A DNA stretch of 64,000 bases from Comamonas sp. (GCA_021166775.1 JAJPEQ010000004.1:248001-312000); one strand, 5' to 3'; positions 45,948 through 55,505 are shown, counted from the first letter of the stretch. The notes: a model not told the origin generated them from the letters alone. Made by a program: numbers and translations.

Positions 45948-46928
45948 ATGAGTTTTTTCGCGATCGTGCTGGCCCTCTTGATCGAACAGGCGCGTCCGCT
46001 GGCGCGCAGCAACCCGATCCACGAGGGCCTGCGCGCCTGGGCGCTGACGGCGCGGCGCAATTTCGATGCCGGCTCGAAGGCGCACGGCTGGATCACCTGG
46101 ACCCTGGCCGTGGGTGCGCCGACGCTGGCGGTGCTTGCGGTGTACTGGGCGCTGCTGCACTTCATCGGCTGGCCGCTGGCGCTGGCCTGGAACGTGCTGG
46201 TGCTCTACATCACTCTCGGTTTCCGCCAGTTCAGCCATCATTTCACCGACATTCGCGACGCGCTCGAAGATGGCGACGTGGCGCTGGCGCGCGAGCGCCT
46301 CGCCGAGTGGAAGCAGGTGGAAGTGGAGCAGCTGCCGCGCAGCGAGATCGTGCGCCACGTCATCGAGTATTCCGTGATTGCCGCGCACCGGCACGTGTTT
46401 GGCGTGCTGGCGTGGTTTGCCGGGCTGGCCATGCTGGGCCTGGGGCCGAGCGGTGCGGTGCTCTATCGCATGGCGGAGTTTGCCTCGCGCCACTGGGGCC
46501 CCAGGGCCGCGTTGCCCGAGCACCCGCCGAGCGCGACTCTCGTCGATGTGGCGGCGCGTGCCTGGACCGTGATGGACTGGCTTCCTGCGCGACTCACGGC
46601 CTTGTGTTTTGCGGTCGTCGGCAGTTTTGAAGAGGCGATCGAGGGCTGGCGCTTTCATGCGCAGCGCTTTCCCGGCGACAACGACGGCGTGGTGCTGGCC
46701 GCCACGGCAGGCGCCATCAGCGTGCGTCTGGGAGGGGTGGCGCTGCGCAGCCGTGACCATGCGGGTGACGCCGCTTTTGAAGCCGGAGGGTCGCTGGGCG
46801 ACAGCGATTCGACCCCGGGGCAGGAGCCCCAGCTCGGACACTTGCGCAGCGTCGTCGGCCTGGTCTGGCGTTCGGTCGTGGTATGGCTGCTGATGCTCGC
46901 CTTGCTGACGCTGGCGCGCTTGCTTTGA
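45948..46928 (+). CDS. CobD/CbiB family integral membrane protein
   Basis: A 326-residue membrane protein of the CobD/CbiB superfamily, which also includes AmpE. The N-terminus MSFFAIVLALLIEQARPLAR, helices at about 44-65, 70-85, 145-170 and 305-325, and the FRQFSHHFTDIRDALEDGD block match the betaproteobacterial branch. True CbiB makes adenosylcobinamide phosphate, but no other cobalamin genes are nearby, and this branch is a conserved stand-alone gene of unknown role. The ATG at 45948 is used; a longer open frame overlaps the Nudix gene. Confidence 0.82.
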   Translation: MSFFAIVLALLIEQARPLARSNPIHEGLRAWALTARRNFDAGSKAHGWITWTLAVGAPTLAVLAVYWALLHFIGWPLALAWNVLVLYITLGFRQFSHHFTDIRDALEDGDVALARERLAEWKQVEVEQLPRSEIVRHVIEYSVIAAHRHVFGVLAWFAGLAMLGLGPSGAVLYRMAEFASRHWGPRAALPEHPPSATLVDVAARAWTVMDWLPARLTALCFAVVGSFEEAIEGWRFHAQRFPGDNDGVVLAATAGAISVRLGGVALRSRDHAGDAAFEAGGSLGDSDSTPGQEPQLGHLRSVVGLVWRSVVVWLLMLALLTLARLL

Positions 46929-46985
46929 ATTAATTTTTATAGCTTAAGGCGCTTTGTGGGCAGGCGTTTTGGCCGTTTTTGATCA
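46927..46985 (+). repeat. 60-bp palindromic repeat, copy B
   Basis: Core TTATAGCTTAAGGCGCTTTG, then GGCAGGCGTTTTGGCC and a T-rich end, matching the family at 15841. It fills the gap between the stops of two convergent genes (CobD-like and rsgA), where its hairpin and T-run could terminate transcription. Confidence 0.7.
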
Positions 46986-47924
46986 ATATTCCTGGGCGCT
47001 CAACTCAGCGAACAGCTCCCGGTAGATGCGGTGGCGTCGCGTGCTGATGGCGCCGGGTTCGTTCCGGTCTGATACCTGCGCCAGCACCGCGCAGCCGGGC
47101 TCGTGCAGATGCGTGCAATTGTAGAAACGGCAGTTCCCTTGGTGCGCCGCGATGTCCGGCATCAGCTGTGCCAGCTCGGTGGCTTCGATGTGGTTGAGCC
47201 CGAAGGACTGAAAGCCGGGCGAGTCGATGAGCGCGCTGCGCCGCTCTTCGTCGAGCCAGTACAGCGTCGTCGTCGTCGTCGTGTGGCGGCCTGACGCCAG
47301 CGCGCGCGAGAGTTCTCCGGTCAGTGCGGCGGCCCCCGGCACCAGCAGGTTCACGAGCGTGCTCTTGCCCACGCCCGAGGGCCCCAGCACCAGCGTGGTC
47401 TTGCCGTCGAGCAGGCCAAGCAGCATCGCCCGGTCCACGTCCTTCGACTCCTTGAGGGAGAGCGCCAGCACGCGGTAGTGGTGCGCACCCCGACCCTCGC
47501 CCCCCATGTGCCGGTAGGGCCAGAGCCGCTGCCAGGCGGCAGCGAAGGGGGCGACCAGATCGCTCTTGTTGAGTGCGATGAGGGGGGTGACGCCCGCCGC
47601 CTCGCTGGCGATCAAGGCGCGTGTGAGCAGGCTTTCGGAAAACATCGGTTCGGCCGCGATCAGGATCAGCACCTGATCCAGGTTGGCCGCAAACGACTTG
47701 CTGCGCACCTCGTCCTGGCGGTACAGCAGATTGCGCCGATCGATCACCTCCTCGATCGTGCCTTCGCCGTCGCCATGGCGTGCGCTCAGCCAGAGCACGT
47801 GATCGCCGACGACAGCCAGGCTCTTCTTGCCGCGCGGATGGCAGATGCGTCGCGTGCCGTCGGGCGTTTCGACGATGCAGTGGCGCCCATGGGCCGCCAC
47901 GACCAGGCCGCGGCTGGGGTTCAC
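46983..47924 (-). CDS. rsgA: Ribosome small-subunit-dependent GTPase RsgA
   Basis: A circularly permuted GTPase that helps 30S maturation, 313 residues. I chose GTG at 47924 because it overlaps the stop of the upstream gene (GTGA); an ATG 30 bases earlier would add ten residues. In permuted order the G4 ALNKSDL, G1 GPSGVGKST and G3 IDSPGFQSFG are present. An OB-fold lies at the front and a zinc knuckle, CRFYNCTHLHEPGCAV, at the back. It is the third gene of a coupled run: M48 protease, pterin dehydratase, rsgA. Confidence 0.96.
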   Translation of the reverse strand: MNPSRGLVVAAHGRHCIVETPDGTRRICHPRGKKSLAVVGDHVLWLSARHGDGEGTIEEVIDRRNLLYRQDEVRSKSFAANLDQVLILIAAEPMFSESLLTRALIASEAAGVTPLIALNKSDLVAPFAAAWQRLWPYRHMGGEGRGAHHYRVLALSLKESKDVDRAMLLGLLDGKTTLVLGPSGVGKSTLVNLLVPGAAALTGELSRALASGRHTTTTTTLYWLDEERRSALIDSPGFQSFGLNHIEATELAQLMPDIAAHQGNCRFYNCTHLHEPGCAVLAQVSDRNEPGAISTRRHRIYRELFAELSAQEY

Positions 47925-48256
47925 GTGAGCAGTGCGTCGATCTTGTGCGCGCACTCGATGTCGGTGGCCGAGATGCCTCCCACGTCGTGCGTGTTCAGGC
48001 GCACCACGCAGCGGTCGTAGTGCACCGATAGGTCGGGGTGGTGGTCCTGCACATGCGCGATCCAGGCCACGGCGTTCACGAAAGCCATGGTCTCGAAATA
48101 ATTGGCAAAGCGGTAGGTCTTGGTGATGGCGACATTCGCGCCGTCGCCATCGAGCGCCCAGCCCTCGATGTGGGTCAGTTCCGCCACGATTTCAGTGGCC
48201 GACAGCGCGCGCCGTGGTTGCGTGGACCAGTCTTTCCTGGGGAGCATGGAGGTCAT
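47921..48256 (-). CDS. phhB: Pterin-4a-carbinolamine dehydratase
   Basis: A 111-residue enzyme that dehydrates 4a-hydroxytetrahydrobiopterin, recycling the pterin cofactor of aromatic amino-acid hydroxylases. Catalytic histidines lie in HVQDHHPDLSVHYDRC, followed by LNTHDVGGIS. The ATG at 48256 overlaps the protease stop (ATGA). No phenylalanine hydroxylase gene is in the window, so its partner is elsewhere or it has a different role. The assignment by motif is clear. Confidence 0.94.
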   Translation of the reverse strand: MTSMLPRKDWSTQPRRALSATEIVAELTHIEGWALDGDGANVAITKTYRFANYFETMAFVNAVAWIAHVQDHHPDLSVHYDRCVVRLNTHDVGGISATDIECAHKIDALLT

Positions 48257-49542
48257 GAGGGTACGTGGGCCAGATGCGTCAGGCGCTCGCTGGCCGGAGG
48301 GTGGGAATAGTAAAACCGCGCATAGACCGGGTCGGGTGTGAGCGTGGAGGCATTGTCCTGATAGAGCTTGAGCAGCGCGCTGCGCAGGTCGCTGCGGCTC
48401 GCCTGCCGGGCCGCATAGGCATCGGCCTGGAATTCATCGCGGCGCGAGAGCTGGGCGAAAAGCGGCGTGATGAACACCGTGAACACCGGCACCGCCAGCA
48501 TGAAGAGCAGCAGTGCGAGTGCGTTGTTCGGCGCGCTGGCGTCCAGCGTGAGATTGGGTTGCACGCCCAGACCGGTGTAGAACCAGCCGCGCGTGGCCAG
48601 CCACCCGAGCAGGGCCAGGCCCGCGAGACTGAGCACGAACACGCCCAGCATGCGGCGCAGCACGTGCCTGTGCTTGAAGTGCCCGAGCTCGTGCGCAAGC
48701 ACCGCCTGCACCTCGTCGGGTGAGAGCTGCCTGAGCAGCGTGTCGAAAAACACCACGCGCTTGGCATGCCCGAGCCCCGTGAAATAGGCGTTGGCATGGG
48801 CGCTGCGCCGACTGCCATCCATCACGAAGAAACCCTTGGCCGTGAAACCGCAGCGCCGCATGAGCTCGCTCACGCGGGTCTTGATGGCCTCATCTTCCAG
48901 TGGCTGAAACCGGTTGAACAGCGGGGCGATCCAGAGCGGATAGACCACCATCATCGCCAGATTGAACGCCACGAGCACGCCCCAGGCCCAGAGCCACCAC
49001 AGCGACCCCGCCGCCTGCATGATCCAGAGCACGAGCGCCGCCAGGGGCAGGCCGATGACCGCCGCCACGAGAGTGGACTTGATGAGGTCCGCTACCCACA
49101 GGCGCGGGCGCATCTGGTTGAAGCCGTAGCGCTGCTCGATCACGAAGGTCTGCCACCACTGCAGTGGCAGGTCGATCACGCCGCCGATGAGCGCGAAACA
49201 GGCCAGCAACGCCAGCTGCTGCAGCATGCCGCCGCCCAGCCAGGCGAGCAGCGTCTGATTGAGCGCATCCAGCCCGCCCAGCAGGGTCCAGCCCAGCAGC
49301 ACGGCGCTGGAGAGCGCCAGCTCCAGCATGCCAAAGCGAGTCTTGGCGATGGTGTAGTCGGCCGCGCGCTGGTGCGCGGCGGGCGTGACGTGCCCTTCGA
49401 AATCCGTCGGCACCGCGCCGCGGTGTCGCGCCACGCTGCGGATCTGGCGGCTGGCGAGCCACACCTTGAGCCCGAGCCCGAGCACGAGCGCCGTCGTGAA
49501 AGCGTAGGTAAAGAGCAGCGAGGGTGACAGCAGCGATGGCAT
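48253..49542 (-). CDS. M48 family (Ste24/CAAX-type) membrane metallopeptidase
   Basis: A 429-residue zinc peptidase with six or seven hydrophobic segments, resembling Ste24p and HtpX. The zinc site is HELGH in VLAHELGHFKHRH, with the third ligand in the FQADAYAARQA block. The extracytoplasmic N-terminal region and the GFFVMDGSRRSAHANAY block are typical of the CAAX protease group. Bacterial members probably clear misfolded membrane proteins. It begins the coupled minus-strand run with phhB and rsgA and is divergent from orn. Confidence 0.94.
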   Translation of the reverse strand: MPSLLSPSLLFTYAFTTALVLGLGLKVWLASRQIRSVARHRGAVPTDFEGHVTPAAHQRAADYTIAKTRFGMLELALSSAVLLGWTLLGGLDALNQTLLAWLGGGMLQQLALLACFALIGGVIDLPLQWWQTFVIEQRYGFNQMRPRLWVADLIKSTLVAAVIGLPLAALVLWIMQAAGSLWWLWAWGVLVAFNLAMMVVYPLWIAPLFNRFQPLEDEAIKTRVSELMRRCGFTAKGFFVMDGSRRSAHANAYFTGLGHAKRVVFFDTLLRQLSPDEVQAVLAHELGHFKHRHVLRRMLGVFVLSLAGLALLGWLATRGWFYTGLGVQPNLTLDASAPNNALALLLFMLAVPVFTVFITPLFAQLSRRDEFQADAYAARQASRSDLRSALLKLYQDNASTLTPDPVYARFYYSHPPASERLTHLAHVPS

Positions 49543-49622
49543 GAGGCTGCAAGTTTAGGGCAATGCCCGGCAAACTTCCCGTGTGCCGTGCACCCGCAAG
49601 GTCATCGTTCACAATCACGCCC

Positions 49623-50201
49623 ATGACTGAACCGACCTCCAACACCTCCGTGGAACTTGCGAAGTCCGACCAGAACTTGGTCTGGCTCGACTGTGAAATG
49701 TCCGGCCTCGATCCTGAAAAGGAACGCCTGCTGGAAATCGCCATCATCGTCACCGGGCCCCAGCTCACGCCGCGCGTGGAGGGGCCCGTGCTGGTCATCC
49801 ACCAGAGCGATGAACTGCTGAATGCGATGGACGCCTGGAACAAGGGCACGCATGGCAAGAGCGGCCTCGTGGACAAGGTGCGCGCGTCCACAATCGGTGA
49901 AGCGCAGGCGCAAGAGGAGATCCTCAAGTTCATCAAGCGCTACGTGCCCAAGAACAGCACGCCGATGTGCGGCAATACCATCGGGCAGGACCGGCGTTTT
50001 CTCGTCAGGTACATGCCCAAACTGGAAGCCTATTTCCACTATCGCAACATCGACGTGAGCACGCTCAAGGAGCTGGCCAGGCGCTGGAAGCCGCAGGTGG
50101 CGGAGTCGTTCAAGAAAGCGCAGAAGCACACGGCCCTGGCGGATGTGCATGAGTCGATCGACGAGCTCGAGCACTACCGCAAGCACTTTCTGAGTGTGTG
50201 A
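49623..50201 (+). CDS. orn: Oligoribonuclease
   Basis: A 3'-5' exoribonuclease that destroys 2-5 nt RNAs and pGpG, essential in many proteobacteria. The 192-residue protein starts at ATG 49623. DEDDh residues are seen: D and E in [14 protein letters not shown] in [10 protein letters not shown], and H/D in [14 protein letters not shown]. Two diguanylate cyclases in this window make c-di-GMP, whose breakdown product pGpG is an Orn substrate. Single gene, divergent from the M48 protease. Confidence 0.97.
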   Translation: MTEPTSNTSVELAKSDQNLVWLDCEMSGLDPEKERLLEIAIIVTGPQLTPRVEGPVLVIHQSDELLNAMDAWNKGTHGKSGLVDKVRASTIGEAQAQEEILKFIKRYVPKNSTPMCGNTIGQDRRFLVRYMPKLEAYFHYRNIDVSTLKELARRWKPQVAESFKKAQKHTALADVHESIDELEHYRKHFLSV

Positions 50202-50218
50202 CCGGTTTCCAGGCTGGC

Positions 50219-50247
50219 TTGCGGGTAAACCCTGATCGTGTGATAAT
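50219..50247 (+). promoter_or_regulatory. Strong promoter of the DEAD-box helicase gene
   Basis: TTGCGG (50219-50224), 17-base spacer, then GATAAT (50242-50247) with an extended TGT in front. The start of transcription would be near 50254, leaving a leader of about 180 nt before the ATG. Confidence 0.75.
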
Positions 50248-50253
50248 CGCGGT

Positions 50254-50434
50254 CTTGCGCAGAAAAGCGCAAGCCTTGTGCATCTCCCTTCTCACACCGG
50301 ATGGCTGGCCATCAAGCCAGCGCAAACAATCCACCAAGGCGCTTTTGAACGAGCGCCCTGTTCGCGTCAGATGGTTGATGTTTTCATGAACCACTGACGG
50401 CTGCCGCGGTCTTCACCGCGCGGCTCCTGACACC
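50254..50434 (+). promoter_or_regulatory. Stem-loop-rich 5' leader of the DEAD-box helicase mRNA
   Basis: At least four local hairpins are possible. CTTGCGC/GCGCAAG encloses AGAAAA at 50254-50273. GCTGGC/GCCAGC lies at about 50303-50320, GGCGC/GCGCC at about 50338-50362, and CCGCGG with CCGCGCGG just before the start codon, where it could hide the ribosome site. RNA-helicase genes are often controlled by their own structured leaders, for instance on cold shock; that is the inferred role. Confidence 0.5.
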
Positions 50435-52039
50435 ATGACGAACACCGTATTCCCTGCGGGCGTTGACGCGCCCGTTTCCACACCCATGGCCGAAAATGGC
50501 TTCGGCAGGCTGGGCCTCGCGCCCGAGCTCCTGCAGGCCGTGGCCGACTTGGGCTTCACCGAGCCGACCACGGTACAGGCGCGCGCCATTCCGCTGGCGA
50601 TGGGCCACGGCGCGGACCACGCAGGTTTCATCGACCTGATGGTCTCCAGCCAGACCGGCAGTGGCAAGACCGCGGCCTTCCTGCTGCCGGTCCTGCACAC
50701 CCTGCTGGCCCAGCACGTGCAGGCCAAGGCCAGTGAGCACGAGGCCTTCGAGCGCGCCTGCGCGCAGGCCGAGGCCAGTGGCCAGCCCCTGCCCAAGCGC
50801 CCGCGCCGCAAGAACCCCTTGATGGCACGCCATTTCCAGCCTGCCGTGCCGGGTGCGCTGGTGCTGTGCCCCACGCGCGAGCTTGCGCAGCAGGTGGCGC
50901 ACGATGCGATCGAGCTGGTGCACCATTGCAAGGGTCTGCGCATCGCCAGCGTCGTGGGCGGCATGCCCTACCAGCGCCAGATCGCGCAGTTGCAGAACGC
51001 CAACCTGGTCGTGGCCACGCCGGGCCGGCTGCTTGATTTGCAGCGTTCTGGCCAGCTCAAGCTCGAAGAGGTGCAGTTCCTCGTCGTCGACGAGGCCGAC
51101 CGCATGCTCGATCTGGGGTTTTCCGACGATCTGGCCGAGATCCACCGCCTCACGGCGCACCGCCGCCAGACCATGATGTTCTCGGCCACGCTGGCACCGC
51201 GCATCCAGCAGCTCGCCATGCGCGTGATGCACGAGGGCGGCAGCGGCGTGCAGCGCCTGCAGATCGACACGCCACAGGAAAAACACGAAAACATCAAGCA
51301 GGTGCTGTACTGGGCCGACAACGCCCAGCACAAGCGCGCGCTGCTCGATCACTGGCTGCGTGATGCCGAGATCGACCAGGCCATCGTCTTCGCCAGCACC
51401 CAGATCGAGTGCGATGCCCTGGCGGGAGATCTGCAGCAGGCCGGCTTTTCCGCCGTCGCCCTGCATGGCGCGCTGAGCCAGGGCCTGCGCAACCGCCGAC
51501 TGATGGCGCTGCGCCGCGGCCAGGTGCAGATCCTCGTGGCCACCGACGTGGCGGCACGCGGCATCGACGTGCCCACCATCACGCACGTCTTCAACTTCGG
51601 CCTGCCGATGAAGGCCGAGGACTACACGCACCGCATCGGTCGCACCGGCCGCGCGGGGCGCCAGGGCCTGGCGATCACGTTTGCCGAGTTCCGCGATCGT
51701 CGCCGCATCTTCGATATCGAAGCCTTCACGCACCAGCCCTTCACCACGGCCGTGGTGCCGGGGCTGGAGCCGACGCAGCGCGCGCCGCAACCGATGCGCG
51801 CGGGCCGTCCTGGCGGCGGCGTGGGACGTGGCCATGGAGGGAACGGTCGCGGCGGCTTTGGCGCGCGCCGTGAGAGCATGGGAGGCTATCGCCAGGGCGG
51901 GCCGCGCGAAGGCGCGATGCCGCCTCGCGGCGAGGGCCGTGCCCAGCCGGGCGCGCGCCGCGATGGCGCGGTGGCGGGGCGTGGTGGGCGCGCCCGTGCC
52001 GATCGCGGTGCTGCACCACGATCGCGCGGCATGCGCTGA
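50435..52039 (+). CDS. DEAD-box RNA helicase with RG-rich tail (RhlE/DbpA-like)
   Basis: An ATP-dependent RNA helicase of 534 residues. The Q motif FGRLGLAPELLQAV is at about 23, motif I SSQTGSGKT at 71-79, PTREL at 146-150, DEAD at 219-222, SAT near 250, and HRIGRTGRAGR near 400. A basic 35-residue insert (about 98-132, including KRPRRKN) separates motifs I and Ia, longer than usual. The last 90 residues are Gly/Arg-rich (RGG-like), typical of RhlE-type RNA-binding tails. It may help ribosome assembly or RNA decay at low temperature. The gene has its own promoter and a structured leader. Confidence 0.94.
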   Translation: MTNTVFPAGVDAPVSTPMAENGFGRLGLAPELLQAVADLGFTEPTTVQARAIPLAMGHGADHAGFIDLMVSSQTGSGKTAAFLLPVLHTLLAQHVQAKASEHEAFERACAQAEASGQPLPKRPRRKNPLMARHFQPAVPGALVLCPTRELAQQVAHDAIELVHHCKGLRIASVVGGMPYQRQIAQLQNANLVVATPGRLLDLQRSGQLKLEEVQFLVVDEADRMLDLGFSDDLAEIHRLTAHRRQTMMFSATLAPRIQQLAMRVMHEGGSGVQRLQIDTPQEKHENIKQVLYWADNAQHKRALLDHWLRDAEIDQAIVFASTQIECDALAGDLQQAGFSAVALHGALSQGLRNRRLMALRRGQVQILVATDVAARGIDVPTITHVFNFGLPMKAEDYTHRIGRTGRAGRQGLAITFAEFRDRRRIFDIEAFTHQPFTTAVVPGLEPTQRAPQPMRAGRPGGGVGRGHGGNGRGGFGARRESMGGYRQGGPREGAMPPRGEGRAQPGARRDGAVAGRGGRARADRGAAPRSRGMR

Positions 52040-52146
52040 GCGCACGGGGCGCACGCGGAGGGCCGACTGCCGTGAAGGGGCAGCCGGCCCCTTGCATTCC
52101 AGCAGCGGTTTTCTCGCCAATAATCCGCGGTCGTCTGGAGTAAGCC

Positions 52147-53613
52147 ATGCCCACTGCACCACCTTCGGTCACCGATTTCGAACACATGTTCGACCTGGCC
52201 CCTGTCTCGCTCTGGCTCGAGGATTACAGCGCGGTGCACGCGCTGTTCGAGCGCTGGCGGGGGCAGGGTGTCACGGATGTGGAGGCATTTCTGCGCGAAC
52301 ATCCCGAAGGCGTGCGCGAGTACGGCAGCGCGATTCGCGTGCTCAAAGTCAATCAGCGCTCGCTGACCCTGTTTGGCGCCACGGACCAGGCCCGGCTTGT
52401 CGCTTCGCTCGATCGCGTCTTTCGCGATGACATGTTCGAGGCCGCCTTGTCCGAAGTGCGTCAGTTGTGGAATGGTGCGCAGGAGTTCTCCAACCAGACG
52501 GTGAACTATGCGCTCGACGGCAGGCGCCTCGACGTGTTCATTCGCGGGCGCATCCTGCCGGGTCACGAGGCGCACTGGGATCGGGTGCTGGTCTCGCTGG
52601 AGGACAACACGCAGGAGCAACAGGCTCGCCTGCTGCTGCAGCACAGCGAGCGCCAGGCACGCCTGCTGTTCGAGCACTCGCCGGTCTCGCTCTGGGTCGA
52701 GGATTTCAGCGCGGTCAAGCGCCTGCTCGACCAGATCCGCGAGCGCGGCATCGTGGACCTGAAGACCTTTCTCAAGGTGCATCCCGAATTCATCGAACAG
52801 TGCATGCGCGAGATCCGCGTGATCGACGTCAATCGCACCACGCTCACGATGTTCGGCGCGCAGAGTCGACACGCGTTGCTCGCGGGCCTGCACCGGGTCT
52901 TTCGCGACGAGATGCTCGACTCGTTTGCCGAGCAGTTGATCGATCTGTGGGAGGGGCGGTTGCTGCAACAGCGGGAAGTGGTGAATTACACCCTCGCGGG
53001 CACGCCGCTGAACATCCACATGCAGTTTGTCGTGCAGGAGGATCACCTGCACGACTGGAGCCTGGTGCTGCTCTCGCTCGTGGACATCACCGCCCGCAAG
53101 AAGGCCGAGGCATATCTTGAATATCTGGGCAAGCACGATGTGCTCACGGGGTTGCGCAATCGGGCGTACTACATCGAGGAGCTCAACCGTCTCACGCGCA
53201 AGGGGCCGTGGCCGGTGGCGGTGATCGCGGTGGATCTCAACGGCCTGAAGGCCTTGAATGACGAGCAGGGCCATGCGGCGGGCGATGCGGTGTTGCGCCG
53301 TGCCGGCGAGGTGCTTGCCAAGGCGGTCGATACCCTGCCCGGATGTGCGGCGCGCATCGGGGGGGATGAATTCTGCGTGCTGCTGCCCGATGCGGATGAG
53401 CGCGTGACGCAGGCTCTGGTGGAGCGCGTGCTCAGCCTGCAGGAGTTGAACAATCAGTACTACCCGGGCCAGCCGCTGAGTCTGGCCATGGGGACGGCGG
53501 TGGCGCGCGAGGGTGAATCGCTCGAGGCGGTGGTTCATCGCGCCGATCAGGCGATGTATACCTCCAAGGCGCGCTACTACGAGGCGCAGGAAACCAACCG
53601 GCGCCGGCCGTGA
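52147..53613 (+). CDS. Diguanylate cyclase with two tandem duplicated PAS-like sensor domains
   Basis: A soluble 488-residue c-di-GMP synthase. Residues about 9-165 and 170-325 are two copies of one PAS-like module. Compare FDLAPVSLWLEDYSAVHALF with FEHSPVSLWVEDFSAVKRLL, and VFRDDMFEAAL with VFRDEMLDSFA. A GGDEF domain follows (KHDVLTGLRNR, then RIGGDEFCVLLPD), with catalytic residues intact. There is no membrane segment, so the signal is cytoplasmic, perhaps redox or a small molecule. The ATG is at 52147 after GGAG. Single gene, convergent with the DMT transporter. Confidence 0.92.
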   Translation: MPTAPPSVTDFEHMFDLAPVSLWLEDYSAVHALFERWRGQGVTDVEAFLREHPEGVREYGSAIRVLKVNQRSLTLFGATDQARLVASLDRVFRDDMFEAALSEVRQLWNGAQEFSNQTVNYALDGRRLDVFIRGRILPGHEAHWDRVLVSLEDNTQEQQARLLLQHSERQARLLFEHSPVSLWVEDFSAVKRLLDQIRERGIVDLKTFLKVHPEFIEQCMREIRVIDVNRTTLTMFGAQSRHALLAGLHRVFRDEMLDSFAEQLIDLWEGRLLQQREVVNYTLAGTPLNIHMQFVVQEDHLHDWSLVLLSLVDITARKKAEAYLEYLGKHDVLTGLRNRAYYIEELNRLTRKGPWPVAVIAVDLNGLKALNDEQGHAAGDAVLRRAGEVLAKAVDTLPGCAARIGGDEFCVLLPDADERVTQALVERVLSLQELNNQYYPGQPLSLAMGTAVAREGESLEAVVHRADQAMYTSKARYYEAQETNRRRP

Positions 53614-53737
53614 GCGCCTTTGAAGCAGCGGCTCTCAGGAGCTGCTGCCCACAGGTGCGGCAAGCGTGAGCCGAGCTTTCCGATGGTTTTGTATTGGCGT
53701 TTTCGGCGGTGATGCAGTTGCCCCCTTGGGGCACCGG

Positions 53738-54598
53738 CTACGCGCTCGCGAGCACCAGGACGGCGCAGGTGGCTACCAGCAGGCCGGCCACATTCAGGCG
53801 GCTGAGCCGCTCGCGGAACCACCAGACGCCGATCGCCGTGGCCACGATGATCACGCCGATGTTCATGCTGGTGAACACCAGAGCCGGATCGCTGGCCAGC
53901 CGCCTGTGGGCAAGGATGTAAAAGAGGATGTTGCCGAAGTTGAAGCAGCCAATCAGCACCGCCCCGCCCGCGTGCCGCCAGCGCCAGTGGGCGCGCCCGT
54001 TGCGGTAGCAAGCCGCGAGATAGAGCACCGACAGGACGAAGGCCAGGGAGAAGGTCGAGAGTAGCGTGTCGGCGAACGGCACGCTGGCGGCTTGGGACAT
54101 GCGCTTGAACAGCATGTCGATCACGCCCATGCCGAAGAACACCAGCAGCGGCCATTGCCAGGCCCCGCCTGGTGACCTGTCCTCAGATTCACGGCGGATC
54201 ACGATGCACGCGATGGCACCGAGCCCGAGAACGATGCCCAGCAGCTTGTGCGGGCTCAAGCGTTCGCCAAACAGCGTGAATGCCGCGATCAGCGGCAGGA
54301 TCAGCGACAGCCGCATGGCGGCATCGGTGCGCACGATCCCGGTTTTCTGCACGGAGATGGCCAGTACCAGAAAGATACTGGGCAGAAGAATCCCCAAGGC
54401 CAGCAGCAGGAACAGGGAATCGGCGCTGCGATAGGTCGCCGCATTGAACGAGGCATTCAGAAACAGCATGCACAACAGGCTGGCCACGAGATAGCCACCG
54501 CCGATGGCCTGACGCAGATCCACCTGCCAGCGCGGGGCCAGCTTCAGCAGCACTGAAACCGTCACGCTGCACAAAACGCTCAGGGCGATGTAGATCAT
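53738..54598 (-). CDS. DMT/EamA-type transporter overlapping bioB
   Basis: A 286-residue protein with ten predicted helices of the drug/metabolite superfamily. It starts [20 protein letters not shown] and includes the pair [20 protein letters not shown] and [20 protein letters not shown], the typical half-repeats ending in a glutamate. The ATG at 54598 overlaps the stop of the bioB relic (ATGA), showing past translational coupling. A biotin-related substrate is suggested by that coupling but is not shown by the sequence. Confidence 0.85.
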   Translation of the reverse strand: MIYIALSVLCSVTVSVLLKLAPRWQVDLRQAIGGGYLVASLLCMLFLNASFNAATYRSADSLFLLLALGILLPSIFLVLAISVQKTGIVRTDAAMRLSLILPLIAAFTLFGERLSPHKLLGIVLGLGAIACIVIRRESEDRSPGGAWQWPLLVFFGMGVIDMLFKRMSQAASVPFADTLLSTFSLAFVLSVLYLAACYRNGRAHWRWRHAGGAVLIGCFNFGNILFYILAHRRLASDPALVFTSMNIGVIIVATAIGVWWFRERLSRLNVAGLLVATCAVLVLASA

Positions 54599-55415
54599 GC
54601 AGTCACCCCGGTGGCGGTGCAATGGCTTGCTTCCAAGGGCTGTGTCGTCGCCGATGGCCCAGACATGGGGTGCAGGTCGAGCCGCTGCAGGAGCCGGGTG
54701 TCGTGCCCCCGGTCTGGATTGCTCGTGGTCAGCAGCTTCTCGCCGACGAAAATCGATGCGGCGCCGGCGAAAAAGCACAGGGCTTGCAGTTCATTGCTCA
54801 TTTGCAGGCGGCCCGCCGACAGCCGCACGATGGATCGCGGCAGCACGGTGCGCGTCACGGCAATCGTGCGTACGAATTCGAACGGATCGAGCGGCGGCAC
54901 GAGTGGGTTGATCGGAACGGATTGGGGGGCTCGGGCAGCTGCGTCAGCGCAAGCAGCATGCCGGCCCGCTGGCGACGGGTTTCACTCATGCCGACGATGC
55001 CGCCGCCGCAGATCTTGAGTCCGGCCTGACGGGCTTTTTCCAGTGTGTCGGGACGGTCGTGAAAAGTGCGTGTGTGGATGATCTGGCGGTAGTAGTCCGG
55101 TGAGGTGTCTATGTTGTGGTTGTAAAAGCGCGTGGCGCCTGCCGCCTTCGCCCGGCGTGCGTTTCCCAGAACCTCGTCCAGCTCCATCAGTTTCTGGGCC
55201 TGAACGCCTGTCTCATGCTGCTGCGCCTGCGGGCAATAGGCGCAATCTTCCGGGCCGCCGCCGGTCTTGACCGGAAGCAGCGTCGAGAGTTGCACGGCGT
55301 GAGGATCGTGGTGCGCGGCATGCACCACGTGCGCCTGGGCCAGCGGGTCCATGAACGGCACCTCGAACAGCGATTCGATGGTTTCCTGGGTCCAGCTTGT
55401 CGCGCAGAGAGACAT
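54595..55415 (-). pseudogene. bioB: Biotin synthase, deleted and frameshifted
   Basis: The remains of radical-SAM biotin synthase. The ATG at 55415 gives [20 protein letters not shown]. Three separate lesions are seen. First, the cluster motif reads [13 protein letters not shown], with glycine at position 54 where the first cysteine of CxxxCxxC belongs. Second, GATRF (93-97) joins straight to YNHNIDTSP, skipping about 50 residues present in all BioB. Third, after LTQLPEPP the frame shifts and about ten codons are lost, so the end ([42 protein letters not shown]) is read from another frame. The length is about 270 codons against about 340 normally. The product cannot be functional. Confidence 0.9.
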
Positions 55416-55505
55416 GATTGAGTGTTTCAAGCGTCGTGAATCGCGGACCGCGCTGCGCAAGAACGGTGTCTTCATGCGGACGGGCAGCGTCTTGATCGGA
55501 GTTTA

